A stretch of DNA of 64,000 nt. Origin: JAFKFI01 sp963795435 (lineage in GTDB: Bacteria; Pseudomonadota; Alphaproteobacteria; Acetobacterales; Acetobacteraceae). This document shows positions 43,818-54,567 of this stretch, one piece after another. Position 1 is the first letter of the stretch. Every line of letters starts with the position of its first letter. The DNA is taken from the NCBI GenBank assembly GCA_963795435.1, contig CAWCHV010000009.1:1054001-1118000 (forward strand), in the 5' to 3' direction. Both the position numbers and the translations under genes were made by a program. The notes beneath the pieces are model-generated. The model saw only the letters and a program-made list of their open reading frames with translations, did no database searches and had not been told where the DNA came from.

Positions 43818-44936
43818 GTGCGCGTGAAGATCGGTGTGCCGCGCGAGATCAAGACACAGGAGTATCGCGTCGGCCTCGTGCCTGCCTGCGTGCGCGAGCT
43901 GGTCGCGCACGGCCACGAGGTCCTGGTCGAGCGCGACGCCGCCGTTGGGATCGGCTTCTCGGATGACGCCTATCGCGCGGCGGGGGCCAGCGTGGCGGCG
44001 AGCGCCGAGGAGGTGTTCGCCGCCGCCGATCTGATCGTCAAGGTCAAGGAGCCGCTGCCGGCCGAGATCGCGCGGCTGCGCGCGGATCAGGTGCTGTTCA
44101 CCTACCTGCATCTCGCCGCCGATCCGGCGCAGACGCACGGCCTCATGCGGTCCGGCGCCGCCTGCATCGCCTACGAAACGGTGACCGACGCGCATGGCGG
44201 TTTGCCGCTGCTGTCGCCGATGAGCGAAGTGGCGGGGCGCATGTCGGTGCATGTCGGGGCGCATTGCCTGGAGAAGGAACAGGGCGGCGCCGGCATCCTG
44301 TTGGGCGGCGTGCCGGGCGTGACGGCGGCCAAGGTCGTGGTGCTGGGCGGCGGCGTGTCCGGCACCAACGCGGCACGGGTCGCGATCGGCTTCGAGGCGA
44401 GTGTGACGGTGATCGACAAATCGCTCGCACGCCTCAAGGAGCTCGACCTGCAATTCGGCGCGCAGGCCCAGACCCTGTTCGCGACCACCGAGTCGATCGA
44501 ACACTCCGTGGTGAACGCCGACCTGGTGATCGGCGCGGTGCTGGTCCCGGGCGGCGCGGCGCCGAAGCTGGTCACGCGGGCGATGGTGCGCCAGATGCGG
44601 CCGGGCTCGGTGCTGGTGGACATCGCCATCGACCAGGGCGGCTGCTTCGAGACCAGCCGCCCGACCACGCATTCCGCGCCGACCTACGTGGAGGAGGGCG
44701 TGGTGCATTACTGCGTCACCAACATGCCGGGCGCGGTCGCCCGCACCTCCACCTTCGCGCTGAACAACGCCACCTTGCCGTTCGTGCTGGATCTCGCCGA
44801 CAAGGGCTGGCGACAGGCGCTGCGCGACGACCCGCATCTGCGCCACGGGCTCAACGTCCATGCCGGCCGCATCGCCCACGCCGCCGTGGCGCGCGATCTC
44901 GGCCTCGCGCACAGCCCGCCGGAATCGCTGCTCTAG
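43818..44936 (+). CDS. ald: Alanine dehydrogenase
   Basis: A 372-residue NAD-dependent enzyme converting L-alanine to pyruvate and ammonia. The N terminus KIGVPREIKTQEYRVGLVP, substrate Lys in VKVKEPLP and His in YLHLAAD, and the NAD fold VVVLGGGVSGTNAARVA (about residues 170-186) are all present. RGGCF-like IDQGGCFETSRPTTH is conserved. The start is GTG: 43818 has GGGGA six bases before it, while GTG at 43824 would give the usual MKIGVP start. It follows the hydroxyacid oxidase by ten bases and overlaps the convergent aldolase stop by four bases. Confidence 0.95.
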   Translation: MRVKIGVPREIKTQEYRVGLVPACVRELVAHGHEVLVERDAAVGIGFSDDAYRAAGASVAASAEEVFAAADLIVKVKEPLPAEIARLRADQVLFTYLHLAADPAQTHGLMRSGAACIAYETVTDAHGGLPLLSPMSEVAGRMSVHVGAHCLEKEQGGAGILLGGVPGVTAAKVVVLGGGVSGTNAARVAIGFEASVTVIDKSLARLKELDLQFGAQAQTLFATTESIEHSVVNADLVIGAVLVPGGAAPKLVTRAMVRQMRPGSVLVDIAIDQGGCFETSRPTTHSAPTYVEEGVVHYCVTNMPGAVARTSTFALNNATLPFVLDLADKGWRQALRDDPHLRHGLNVHAGRIAHAAVARDLGLAHSPPESLL

Positions 44937-45640
44937 CCTCGGCCCGCCGCATAGGTCTTGAAGCGCTCCAGCGCGGCCCGCATCTCGTCCGGGGTCAACA
45001 GGCGTGGCGTGCCGGCGGAGCGCGCCAGCAGGTACTGCCGCGCAAGCATCTCCAATTGTTGCGCGAGCAGGAGCGCGTGCGCGGCGTCGCCGCCGTGCAC
45101 GATCATGCCGTGATTGGCGAGCAGGCAGGCGTTGCGGCCCGCGATCGCCTGCACCGCCTGCTCGGCCAGTTCGGGAGTGCCGAACGTCACGTAGGGCGCG
45201 CAGCGCACGTCCTCGCCGCCGAACTGCGCGATCATGTAATGGAAGGCCGGGATGCCTTCGTTCAGGCAGGAGAGCGCGGTGCAGGCGTCGGCGTGGGTGT
45301 GGATGATGAAGTGTGCGTCCGGGTGGGCGGCGTAGATGCCGGCGTGCATCGCCCATTCGCTGGAAGGGATGCCCCTCACCCCGGCCCCCTCCCGCAAGGG
45401 GAGAGGGTGAAGAATAGCCCCCTCCCCTTGTGGGAGGGGGTTGGGGGAGGGGTTGCGCGCGAGGGTCATCCCGACGAGACCATCCGCTGAAATCGTCTCG
45501 GCGGACACGCCCGAAGGCGTAATGATCATCCCCGGCGCGAAGCGGATGCTGACATTGCCCGTGCTGCCGGTGTTCATCCCGAGGCGGCCGAGCGCGCGAT
45601 AGGCGTCGACGACCAGCGCCCGGGCCTCCGCTTCAGTCAT
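44933..45640 (-). CDS. Class II aldolase/adducin-family protein with in-frame palindromic insert
   Basis: A 235-residue zinc-dependent aldolase or epimerase-like protein. The zinc ligands are His in HTHADA (two) and NHGM (one), and a catalytic Glu is expected near FGGED. The N-terminal NTGSTGNVSIR motif binds the substrate phosphate or carboxylate. Residues 63-90 (PSPNPLPQGEGAI, then LHPLPLREGAGVRG) are foreign to the family. They are encoded exactly by an 84-base palindromic repeat, so the frame is kept. The insert lies in the loop before PSSEWAMH, which normally follows directly after a short turn. The start overlaps the end of the hydroxyacid oxidase gene by eight bases. Confidence 0.9.
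   Translation of the reverse strand: MTEAEARALVVDAYRALGRLGMNTGSTGNVSIRFAPGMIITPSGVSAETISADGLVGMTLARNPSPNPLPQGEGAILHPLPLREGAGVRGIPSSEWAMHAGIYAAHPDAHFIIHTHADACTALSCLNEGIPAFHYMIAQFGGEDVRCAPYVTFGTPELAEQAVQAIAGRNACLLANHGMIVHGGDAAHALLLAQQLEMLARQYLLARSAGTPRLLTPDEMRAALERFKTYAAGRG
45371..45454. repeat. Dispersed GC-rich palindromic repeat, copy 5, inside a coding sequence
   Basis: 84 bases from GCCCCTCACCCCGGCCCC to GGGGGAGGGGTTGCG, made of two stem-loops (CCCCCTCCCGCAAGGGGAG and CCCCTCCCCTTGTGGGAGGGG). 84 is a multiple of three and the frame has no stop, so the aldolase remains open. It is the same family as the intergenic copies. Confidence 0.9.
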
Positions 45641-46751
45641 CGCGCGGGCGCTTGTCCGCGTAGAGGCCGGTGAGCGGAAACGCGCTGTGGACGTGCGGCT
45701 CGGTGACGCGCGCGCCGAGATGAAGGTAGCTCGGGTTCAGCGCGTCGAGGCTGGTGGCGCCGAGCAGCGCGAGGTCCACGCCGATCTCGTGCTCCAGCAC
45801 TTCCAGCAGTCGCGCCACTCCGGAGGCGCCGTCGGCGGCGAGGCCGTAGCAATAGAGCCGGCCCACCGCCACCGCGTCGGCGCCCAGCGCGATCGCCTTG
45901 ATGACGTCGGTGCCGCGGCTGAACGCGCCGTCGATCACCACCGGGGCGCGTCCGCGCACCGCTTGCACCACCTCGGGCAGCACCTCCATCGCGCCACGTC
46001 CGTGGTCGAGCTGGCGGCCGCCGTGGTTGGAGACGTACACCACGTCGACCCCGAGCTCGCAGGCGGTGGCGGCGTCCTCGGCGGTGGCGATCCCTTTCAG
46101 GATCAGCGGGATCTTGTGCTTGTCCTTGAAACGCCGGACGTCGTTCCAGTTCAGCGCGGCCTGGTATCCGATGCCGGTCGCGGAGGTCCGCCACGGCTTG
46201 ACGAAGCGCTTGGTGATGTCGCGCTCGCGCCGGCTGTAGGCGGCGGTGTCCACAGTGAGGCAGAACGCATCATAGCCGACATCGACGGCGCGGCGGACAT
46301 AGTCGTCCACCCAGGCATCGTCGCCGCGCACGTAGAGCTGAAAGATGCGCGGCCCGTCGCCGCAAGCCTGCGCGCTCTCCTCCAGGCCGGGTTTTGTCAC
46401 CGAGCTGACGATGATCGGCACGCCGAGCCGCGCCGCGCCCCTTCCCGCTTCCGCGGCGCCCTCGGGGTGGAAGGATTCGAGCGAGCCGACCGGCGCCAGC
46501 ATGACCGGGATGCGCAAATCCCGCTCGAGAAACCGGCCGGCGCAGCTCACGGAGGAAACGTCGCGGAGCACGCGAGGGCGGAACGCGATGCTGTCGAGTG
46601 CGAGGCGGTTGCGCCGCAGCGTGGTCTCCGTCTCCGTGCCGCCGACCAGATAGTCCCAGATACTGTCGCTGAGCTTGGCGCGTGCCGTCTCGACGAACTC
46701 GTGCAGGCATTGCTGATCGCCGGTCGGCTCGGTCAGGTGGCTCTCTGGCAT
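45633..46751 (-). CDS. FMN-dependent alpha-hydroxy-acid oxidase
   Basis: A 372-residue TIM-barrel flavoenzyme of the same superfamily as the gene at 42593 but a different branch. The catalytic His is in SNHGGRQLDHG. FMN binding is seen in VVIDGAFSRGTDVIKAIALGADAV; IWDYLVGGTETETTLRRNR is the N-terminal signature. It lacks the membrane-anchor loop, so it is probably soluble and may use oxygen, as lactate or glycolate oxidases do. GGGAGCAGACCAG precedes the ATG. It is cotranscribed with the class II aldolase (eight-base overlap). Confidence 0.93.
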   Translation of the reverse strand: MPESHLTEPTGDQQCLHEFVETARAKLSDSIWDYLVGGTETETTLRRNRLALDSIAFRPRVLRDVSSVSCAGRFLERDLRIPVMLAPVGSLESFHPEGAAEAGRGAARLGVPIIVSSVTKPGLEESAQACGDGPRIFQLYVRGDDAWVDDYVRRAVDVGYDAFCLTVDTAAYSRRERDITKRFVKPWRTSATGIGYQAALNWNDVRRFKDKHKIPLILKGIATAEDAATACELGVDVVYVSNHGGRQLDHGRGAMEVLPEVVQAVRGRAPVVIDGAFSRGTDVIKAIALGADAVAVGRLYCYGLAADGASGVARLLEVLEHEIGVDLALLGATSLDALNPSYLHLGARVTEPHVHSAFPLTGLYADKRPRDD

Positions 46752-46825
46752 CTGGTCTGCTCCCTCCGCGGCTGGTCTCGGCTCGAGCGAAGAAGTCGCA
46801 CCGCTCGCGCCCGGCGGCAATCCCG

Positions 46826-48058
46826 TCAGGCCGGCTGTGCCGCGGCCATCCGAGGCGCCGGGCGGGTTTCCGGCATGACCCACCATAGCAGCGCGACGGC
46901 GCAGAGGCCGCACAGGGCGAGCGCCAGCAGGGCCGCTTCCGTGCCGAGGCTCTGCACCATGAGGCCGGCGAAGCTCGTGCTGACCGTGGCGCCGATGCCG
47001 ATGGCAAGCGCCATCGCCGCCATCGTGACGTTCAGTCCGCCATGCCGTTGCGTCAGATCCGCGGCCAGCAGCGGGATCATGACGCCAAACACGGCGCCGC
47101 TGATCCCGTCGAGACTTTGGGCTGCGAGGAGCGGCGCGACACCCGGCAAGATCGCCAGCAGCAACCCGCGCAACGGCAACGCCGCGAAGCCCAGCAACAG
47201 GACGGTCCGCCGCCCCTTCGACTGCGCGATCCGCCCGAGCCAAGGTGCGAGCGCGGCAGAGACCAGCTGGGGAATGATGATCGCCCCCGCGACCACCAAG
47301 CTGCCGCCTCCCGTGTTCCCTCGATCCAGCTGGGTCAAGGCAAACGGCAGGATCGCCGCGTCCGCCAGGGCATAGAGCGCGGCGCAGGCCAGGAAGGCGA
47401 TGAGGCCGTGTTCGGCGAACACCCGCCATGTCCGCGCGCCGGACGCCCGGCGCACCCGCGGGTGCAGGCAGGCGGGATGCTCGTCCTCCCGCGCCGCCTC
47501 GCGCGGGCGCAGCGTCCGCACGTGGAAGACCGCTCCGAGCGTCGGGATCGTCAGCATCGCCGTCATCAGCAACGGCCCGCGATCGGCGATCCACCAACCG
47601 GCGCCGCCGAGCAGCAGGGCGGCGGCGGCGGCGCCGATCGCGGCGTAGCGCGTGTTGGTGCCGACCCGCTCGCCGAACGCGCCGTGGCCCACGATCGCCA
47701 GCGTCATGGAGGCGATCGCGGGATTGACGATGCAACTGGCGAAGCCGTGCACCGCCTCGGCGACCAGCACGGCGCCGTAGCTGGGCCAGCAGGCGAGCAG
47801 CAGGGCGCTCGCGCCAATGCCGAGGATCGCCAGCCCGGCGGCGAGCCGCTTGTCGTGCAGCGCGTCCACCAGCGCGCCGGCCGGCAGTTGGCTGGCCATC
47901 GCGGCGAAGGAACCGACGGAGAGCGCGAAGCCGATGTCTTGCGGCTTCCAGTCGGCGCCGGCCAGGAACACTGGGATGAACGGGCCGAAGCCGGTCTGCA
48001 GGGCGGCGACGAAGAAGTTCAGCCAGTTCAGGCTACGCTGGCTGCTCGTCGCGTCCAT
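46826..48058 (-). CDS. MFS transporter
   Basis: A 410-residue 12-helix permease. The N terminus starts MDATSSQRSLNWLNFFVAAL, then QTGFGPFIPVFLAGADWKPQDIG. A motif-A-like loop is GALVDALHDKRLAAG between TM2 and TM3, and the second half has APWLGRIAQSKGRRTVLL. It belongs to a poorly studied group sometimes next to carboxylate catabolic genes. The gene is 74 bases upstream of the hydroxyacid oxidase on the same strand, so it may import that enzyme's substrate. Substrate unknown. Confidence 0.87.
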   Translation of the reverse strand: MDATSSQRSLNWLNFFVAALQTGFGPFIPVFLAGADWKPQDIGFALSVGSFAAMASQLPAGALVDALHDKRLAAGLAILGIGASALLLACWPSYGAVLVAEAVHGFASCIVNPAIASMTLAIVGHGAFGERVGTNTRYAAIGAAAAALLLGGAGWWIADRGPLLMTAMLTIPTLGAVFHVRTLRPREAAREDEHPACLHPRVRRASGARTWRVFAEHGLIAFLACAALYALADAAILPFALTQLDRGNTGGGSLVVAGAIIIPQLVSAALAPWLGRIAQSKGRRTVLLLGFAALPLRGLLLAILPGVAPLLAAQSLDGISGAVFGVMIPLLAADLTQRHGGLNVTMAAMALAIGIGATVSTSFAGLMVQSLGTEAALLALALCGLCAVALLWWVMPETRPAPRMAAAQPA

Positions 48059-48128
48059 GCCGCGCGATCCCGTTTGGTGGCTCGCGACCATACGCAGCGC
48101 GGGCTTTCCCAGGAAGCCGGTGCTCCGC

Positions 48129-48851
48129 TCAGAACCGGGTCGTGAGGTCGGTCAGCCAGTTTGGCGAGGCCCCGACAAGGGCCGCTTCTATCGACCGATC
48201 GGCGCCGGTCAGGATCAGCACCGCCATCGCGAGCGCCGCCCCGCCCAGCAGATGAGTGCCGAGATTGCCCGCCCCCGCTATGCGCCGCCGCCACCGGCCC
48301 AGCGCCTCGCGCGAGAGCGCGCCGATCGCCAGCAGCACGATCGCGCTGCCGGCGCCGAATGCGGCCATCACCGCCGCGACCAAGCCAAGGTCGCGGCCCT
48401 GCGACGCCAGGATCGAGGCGGCGCCCAGTGTCGGCCCGACGCAAGGGCTCCACATCGCGCCCAGCACGAGACCGATCGTGAACTGACCGAGGAGGCCGTC
48501 CGGAGTGAACCGCCCCAGCAACCGGTTTGCCGAATTGCCGAAGCCGGATATGGCGACCGCGAAGCGCCGCTTCAGGACGTCGAGCAGGAGTACCGCCCCG
48601 ATGGCTGCGAGCAGGAGGGCCGAGACAACGCGGAACACATCGCCGTCGAGGCCGATCGCGAAGCCGACCGTGGCGACGAACAGGCCGACCGTCACGAAGG
48701 ACAACACCAGCCCCGCTCCCAGCGCCAGCGCGCCGAACCGGTGGGCGTTGATCGCGCTGCCCAGAACCAGGGGCAGAAGCGGCAGCACGCAAGGCGAGAG
48801 AACCGAGAGCGCTCCGGCGAGGAAGCCGAACGCGATACTCCCGAGTGTCAC
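48129..48851 (-). CDS. CcdA/DsbD-type transmembrane thiol transporter
   Basis: A 240-residue membrane protein with six helices of the CcdA/DsbD-beta family, which carries reducing equivalents across the inner membrane. The two redox Cys are in SPCVLPLLPL (Cys21) and SPCVGPTLGA (second half). The hydrophobic pattern is symmetrical. It follows the thioredoxin-like gene by six bases on the same strand, forming a two-gene redox unit. Confidence 0.92.
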   Translation of the reverse strand: MTLGSIAFGFLAGALSVLSPCVLPLLPLVLGSAINAHRFGALALGAGLVLSFVTVGLFVATVGFAIGLDGDVFRVVSALLLAAIGAVLLLDVLKRRFAVAISGFGNSANRLLGRFTPDGLLGQFTIGLVLGAMWSPCVGPTLGAASILASQGRDLGLVAAVMAAFGAGSAIVLLAIGALSREALGRWRRRIAGAGNLGTHLLGGAALAMAVLILTGADRSIEAALVGASPNWLTDLTTRF

Positions 48852-48857
48852 GCCGCT

Positions 48858-49247
48858 TCAGCCGTTCGCTTTCGCAAGCAGGGCGCGGATCGCCGTCGGG
48901 TCCGTCTCGCCGGTCGCGCGGCCCTTCTCGGCATCGCCGTGGAACACCACCATCGTGGACTGCATGGTTGCCTTGAACCGGCGCACGACGTCCTTCTGGG
49001 TGTCGAAATCGACGTCGAAGATCGCGAGATTCTTGAACGCCGGGTCGCCCGAGAGCTGTTTCAGGATCGGCCGCTGCTTGGCGCAGGTCGGACACCAGCT
49101 CGCCTCGATGAAGACGAGAATCGGCTTGCCGGCGTGCTGAGCCGCCGCGAACGCATCTTGCCCGAAGGTCGCCTCGGTCGCCGCCCGCGCGGAGCCGAGG
49201 CTCAGCAGGGCCGCCATTAAGCTGGCCAGGATCAACCGGCGGTACAT
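48858..49247 (-). CDS. Periplasmic thioredoxin-fold protein
   Basis: A 129-residue thioredoxin-family protein with an N-terminal signal peptide (LILASLMAALLSLGSARA). The active site is WCPTC (Cys52/Cys55). The usual cis-Pro motif is replaced by MQSTMVVF, with no Pro, which would change substrate release. It probably receives electrons from the CcdA-like protein encoded just downstream and keeps a periplasmic target reduced. Confidence 0.9.
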   Translation of the reverse strand: MYRRLILASLMAALLSLGSARAATEATFGQDAFAAAQHAGKPILVFIEASWCPTCAKQRPILKQLSGDPAFKNLAIFDVDFDTQKDVVRRFKATMQSTMVVFHGDAEKGRATGETDPTAIRALLAKANG

Positions 49248-49332
49248 CGCGTAACCCCCTGAATGCTGTGTGATCCGGGCGAATCTTCGTCCGGTCGCGT
49301 GGGGAGGTTACACGTGGCCCGGCGCGCGGCGG

Positions 49333-50382
49333 TCAATCGCCCACCGCGCGCAGCCTCGGCGTCTCGGTCAGCAGCTCGTAGACCTCGGCATAGTCTTCCG
49401 CCATCCTTCGCGCGGTGAAGCGGCGCTCGAATTGCTGGCGGACCCGCGCGCGGTCGAGCTCGCCGAGCCGGCCGACCGCGGCGATCGCGGCCGCCTCGTC
49501 CCGGACGATGAAGCCGGAGATGCCGTCGTCCATCACCTCGGGCACCGAGCCGCGATCGAACGCGATCACCGGGGTGCCGCAGGCCATCGCCTCGATCATC
49601 ACCAGGCCAAACGGCTCCGGCCAGTCGATCGGGAACAGCAGGGCGTGAGCGCCGCTGAGGAAGTCGGGCTTCTGCGCGTCGTTGATCTCGCCCACGAACT
49701 CGACGTGGCCGGCGCCCAGCAGCGGCCGGATCTCCCGGTCGTAATAATCCTGGTCGGCGCGGTCGACCTTTGCGGCGACCTTGAGCCTCATGCCGGCTGC
49801 CGACGCAATGCGGATCGCCTTGTCGATGCCCTTCTCGGGCGAGACGCGGCCGAGGAACGCGAGATACTCCTGCTTGACCGGTCGCGGCGTGAGCAATTTC
49901 TCCGGCAGCCCGTGCAGCACGGTCCGCATCCAGCCGATGCGCGGCAGCGGCAGACGCTGATGGTCGGAAATCGAGATCACCGGCACGTCGGGGAACAGGT
50001 TGTACACCTGCGCGAACTCGGGGAGGTCGAGCCGGCCGTGCAAGGTGGTGACGAACGGCGTCCGCTGCTGCTTGAACAGCGAGAACGGGAAATAATCGAT
50101 GTGGAAGTGCAGCACGTCGAACTCGTCGGCGCGCCGGTAGACGAGCTCCAGCATACGCATATACGGGGCGATCCAGTCCTTCACGGCCGGATCGAGCCGG
50201 ATCGCCTGCGGCCGGACGGCCTCGAGCCGGGCCGAGGTGACGGAATCACCGCTGGCGAACAGCGTGACGTCGTGGCCCAGCGCCACGAGTTCCTCTGTCA
50301 GATTGGAGACGACCCTTTCGGTGCCGCCGTACAGCTTGGGCGGAACGGCTTCGAACAGCGGCGCGATTTGAGCGATACGCAT
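49333..50382 (-). CDS. Glycosyltransferase family 4
   Basis: A 349-residue GT-B enzyme. The N-terminal domain has MRIAQIAPLFEAVPPKLYGG and an HFHIDYFPF donor-site region. The C-terminal domain carries LGRVSPEKGIDKAIRIA and the E-x7-E type motif PEPFGLVMIEAMACGTPVI. GT4 enzymes transfer sugars from nucleotide donors. The start has GGGGGCTGTTTACTT upstream. It is divergent from the ABC exporter at 50546, across a relatively AT-rich 163-base gap. The acceptor is unknown. Confidence 0.9.
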   Translation of the reverse strand: MRIAQIAPLFEAVPPKLYGGTERVVSNLTEELVALGHDVTLFASGDSVTSARLEAVRPQAIRLDPAVKDWIAPYMRMLELVYRRADEFDVLHFHIDYFPFSLFKQQRTPFVTTLHGRLDLPEFAQVYNLFPDVPVISISDHQRLPLPRIGWMRTVLHGLPEKLLTPRPVKQEYLAFLGRVSPEKGIDKAIRIASAAGMRLKVAAKVDRADQDYYDREIRPLLGAGHVEFVGEINDAQKPDFLSGAHALLFPIDWPEPFGLVMIEAMACGTPVIAFDRGSVPEVMDDGISGFIVRDEAAAIAAVGRLGELDRARVRQQFERRFTARRMAEDYAEVYELLTETPRLRAVGD

Positions 50383-50545
50383 AAGTAAACAGCCCCCTTT
50401 CGGTTGAGGCAATATTTGCAGAACTTCAGGTTTTCTTGGACTTGACTGCGGACCCGGAACACTTTTATCTGATTGTGAGACTAGACAACGAATGTGGCAA
50501 AAAATCGGCGCGGTTCCGGGCCGGTAACAATGGGATGCCTCCGTA

Positions 50546-52380
<1,835 letters not shown>

Positions 52381-52384
<4 letters not shown>

Positions 52385-52977
52385 ACGTCTGGTCCGGCAT
52401 TCCCGGCGCGTCGCGGCTCGTCGTCGTCTCGAACCGCGTGGCCCCGATCACCGAGGGTCAGCCGACCGCCGGCGGTCTCGCGGCCGGGGTCATGGACGCG
52501 CTGCGCCAGCGCGGCGGATTGTGGTTCGGCTGGAGCGGCGAGCTAAGCGATGGGGACGTGCCCGGTTCGCTGCGGGAGGCCGCCGCCGGACCAGTCACGC
52601 TGTTCACCCCCGATCTGTCGCGAATACGTCGCGGCCCAGAACCCCGACCTGGCGTGCTGATCCTCTCTCAGTTCGCCGGCGCCGCCTGCGAGCTCGACGC
52701 CGCGCTGATCGTCAATCCGTTCGATCCTGCGGAGACGGCGGAGGCGCTGGAGCGCGCCCTCGCCATGCCGCTCGCCGAACGGCGGGAGCGGCACGCGGCG
52801 ATGCTCGGCGTCATGCGCCGCAACAGCCTCGATCGCTGGCGGGACCGCTTCGTCGCCGATCTCGCCGCCCCCGCTCAGACCGCGAGCGCGACGCCGTCAT
52901 GGCCGGGGTCGGCGCCGCCGTCGAGGCCCTTGTCGGCCACACGGATGCCGTGGACCGAGGCGAAGCCGAACGTGTAG
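52381..52977 (+). pseudogene. otsA: Trehalose-6-phosphate synthase (OtsA) with a large internal deletion
   Basis: The first about 82 residues are a normal OtsA N terminus: RLVVVSNRVAPITEGQPTAG, then GGLWFGWSGEL and TLFTPDLS. The last about 75 useful residues are a normal OtsA C terminus: GVLILSQFAGAACELDAALI, then VNPFDPAETAEALERALAMP. The catalytic core between them, roughly 290 residues, is missing. The junction is near 52620, where bases for EYVAAQNPD are present but read in the wrong frame as SRIRRGPEP; the correct frame resumes at 52651. The tail after FVADLA runs antisense into the gamma-glutamyltransferase gene. It cannot be an active synthase. Confidence 0.85.
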
Positions 52978-54482
52978 GGGCTGCGGACGATCTCGTACCC
53001 TTGGGCCTCCAACTCGCGCGTGACGTAGCGAGGAATGCGGTTCGCCACGTCGATGGCGTTGCTGGTGGCCGAGAAGCGCGGCGCGCTGACCGCCTCGGTC
53101 ATGGTCATGTCGAAATCGAGCACGTTCAGGATCGCCTGCAGCACGCCCATCGCGATCTGCGTCGCCCCCGGCGCGCCGATGACCAGGTAAGGCTTGTCCT
53201 CTCGGAACACGATCGACGGGCAGACCGAGGAGAAGCGCGCCTTGCCCGGCGCGATCGAGCCGGCGCGGCCGGGGCGCGGGTCGAACACCGCCATGCAGCC
53301 GTTGTACATGAAGCCGAGCCCGTCGGTGATGACGCCCGACGGCATCCCGAGGGAATGCGTCATGGTTACGCAGTTGCCCTCTCGATCAATGACCGAGATG
53401 TGCGTCGTGTCCTTGCTTGGCGTGCCCGCGTTGAGCCGCGGCACGTCCGCCTTCCGCCCGGCCTTGATCTCGGTGGCGAGCCCGGCCGCGTACTCCTTGC
53501 CGGTCAGCCGCGCGACCGGCACGTCGAAGAAATCGGGGTCGCCGACATGGCGGTCCTTGTCGATGGTCGCCCGCTTCATCGCCTCGGCGACGACCCGCAG
53601 GTATTCCGCCGAATTGTGGCCGAGTTCGGAAAGGTCGAATTTCTCCAGGATGTTCAGCATCTCGACCAGCATGATCCCGCCGCCCGGCGGGTTGTTGGTG
53701 GCGAGCCTGAACCCGCGATACTCGCCCCAGAGCGGCGGCAGGCGGCGGGGCCGATAGAGGCGCAGGTCGTCACGCGAGACCAGCCCGCCGTGAGCCCGCA
53801 TGTCCTCGGCGATCCGCTCCGCGATCTCGCCCTCGTAGAACACGTCCGAGCCCTTCGCCGCGACAAGGCGCAGCACGCCGGCGAGGTCGGGGTTGCGTAC
53901 CGTGTCGCCGACGCGCTTGGGCGAGCCGTCGGGGCGACAATAGAGCGCGCGGCCCGACGGCGTGAATGCCAATCGCTCGGCGCCCGGCGCGCTGCCGAGG
54001 AAAGGCTGCTCGGCCCAGAAGAATTGTACATGGGGCCGCACCGTCCAGCCCGCCTCGGCCCAGGCGATCGCCGGCCGCACGATCTCCGACCACGGCAGCG
54101 CGCCGTATTCGCGCTGCGCCGTGTAGTACGCCTTCAGGCTGGCGGGGACGCAGATCGACTGGTAGCCGATGTCGTTGACGTTGCCTTCGAGGATGAAGCC
54201 GTAGCCGTCGCGTGACTCGCCGACGATCAGTTTCTCCCACATGTCTGGCCGGGCGGCGAGCGGGGCGGGGGCGTGGAAGTCGATATACTCGTGCCGGCTT
54301 CGCTCCGGGAAATACACGCCCATGCTGCCGAACCCGGCGAGCCCGCACATCATCGGATCGACCACGCCCTGCACCAGCGCGCAGGCGATCGCCGCGTCCA
54401 CCGCGTTGCCGCCTGCCCGCATGATCTCGACGCCGGCCTCGGCCGCCTCGGGCTGCGGCGCCGAGATCATCGCCTGGTTCAT
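52875..54482 (-). CDS. ggt: Gamma-glutamyltransferase
   Basis: A 535-residue Ntn-hydrolase that cleaves glutathione and other gamma-glutamyl amides after self-processing. The nucleophile motif DTTHISVID is near residues 359-367, where cleavage before the second Thr makes the small subunit. The gate and substrate motifs GGNAVDAAIACALVQGVVDP, NNPPGGGIML and SSVCPSIVF are present. No signal peptide is seen, so it is cytosolic, unlike E. coli Ggt. GGAGGGACGAAGCC precedes the ATG at 54482. It belongs to the large group annotated as Ggt but often acting on other substrates. Confidence 0.93.
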   Translation of the reverse strand: MNQAMISAPQPEAAEAGVEIMRAGGNAVDAAIACALVQGVVDPMMCGLAGFGSMGVYFPERSRHEYIDFHAPAPLAARPDMWEKLIVGESRDGYGFILEGNVNDIGYQSICVPASLKAYYTAQREYGALPWSEIVRPAIAWAEAGWTVRPHVQFFWAEQPFLGSAPGAERLAFTPSGRALYCRPDGSPKRVGDTVRNPDLAGVLRLVAAKGSDVFYEGEIAERIAEDMRAHGGLVSRDDLRLYRPRRLPPLWGEYRGFRLATNNPPGGGIMLVEMLNILEKFDLSELGHNSAEYLRVVAEAMKRATIDKDRHVGDPDFFDVPVARLTGKEYAAGLATEIKAGRKADVPRLNAGTPSKDTTHISVIDREGNCVTMTHSLGMPSGVITDGLGFMYNGCMAVFDPRPGRAGSIAPGKARFSSVCPSIVFREDKPYLVIGAPGATQIAMGVLQAILNVLDFDMTMTEAVSAPRFSATSNAIDVANRIPRYVTRELEAQGYEIVRSPYTFGFASVHGIRVADKGLDGGADPGHDGVALAV

Positions 54483-54567
54483 GGCTTCGTCCCTCCGATG
54501 ACAGATTTGGCCGGACCCCGTATGGTCCACGTCGACCGAATCGTGCCGCGCCAGAGGGAGACGTTCA

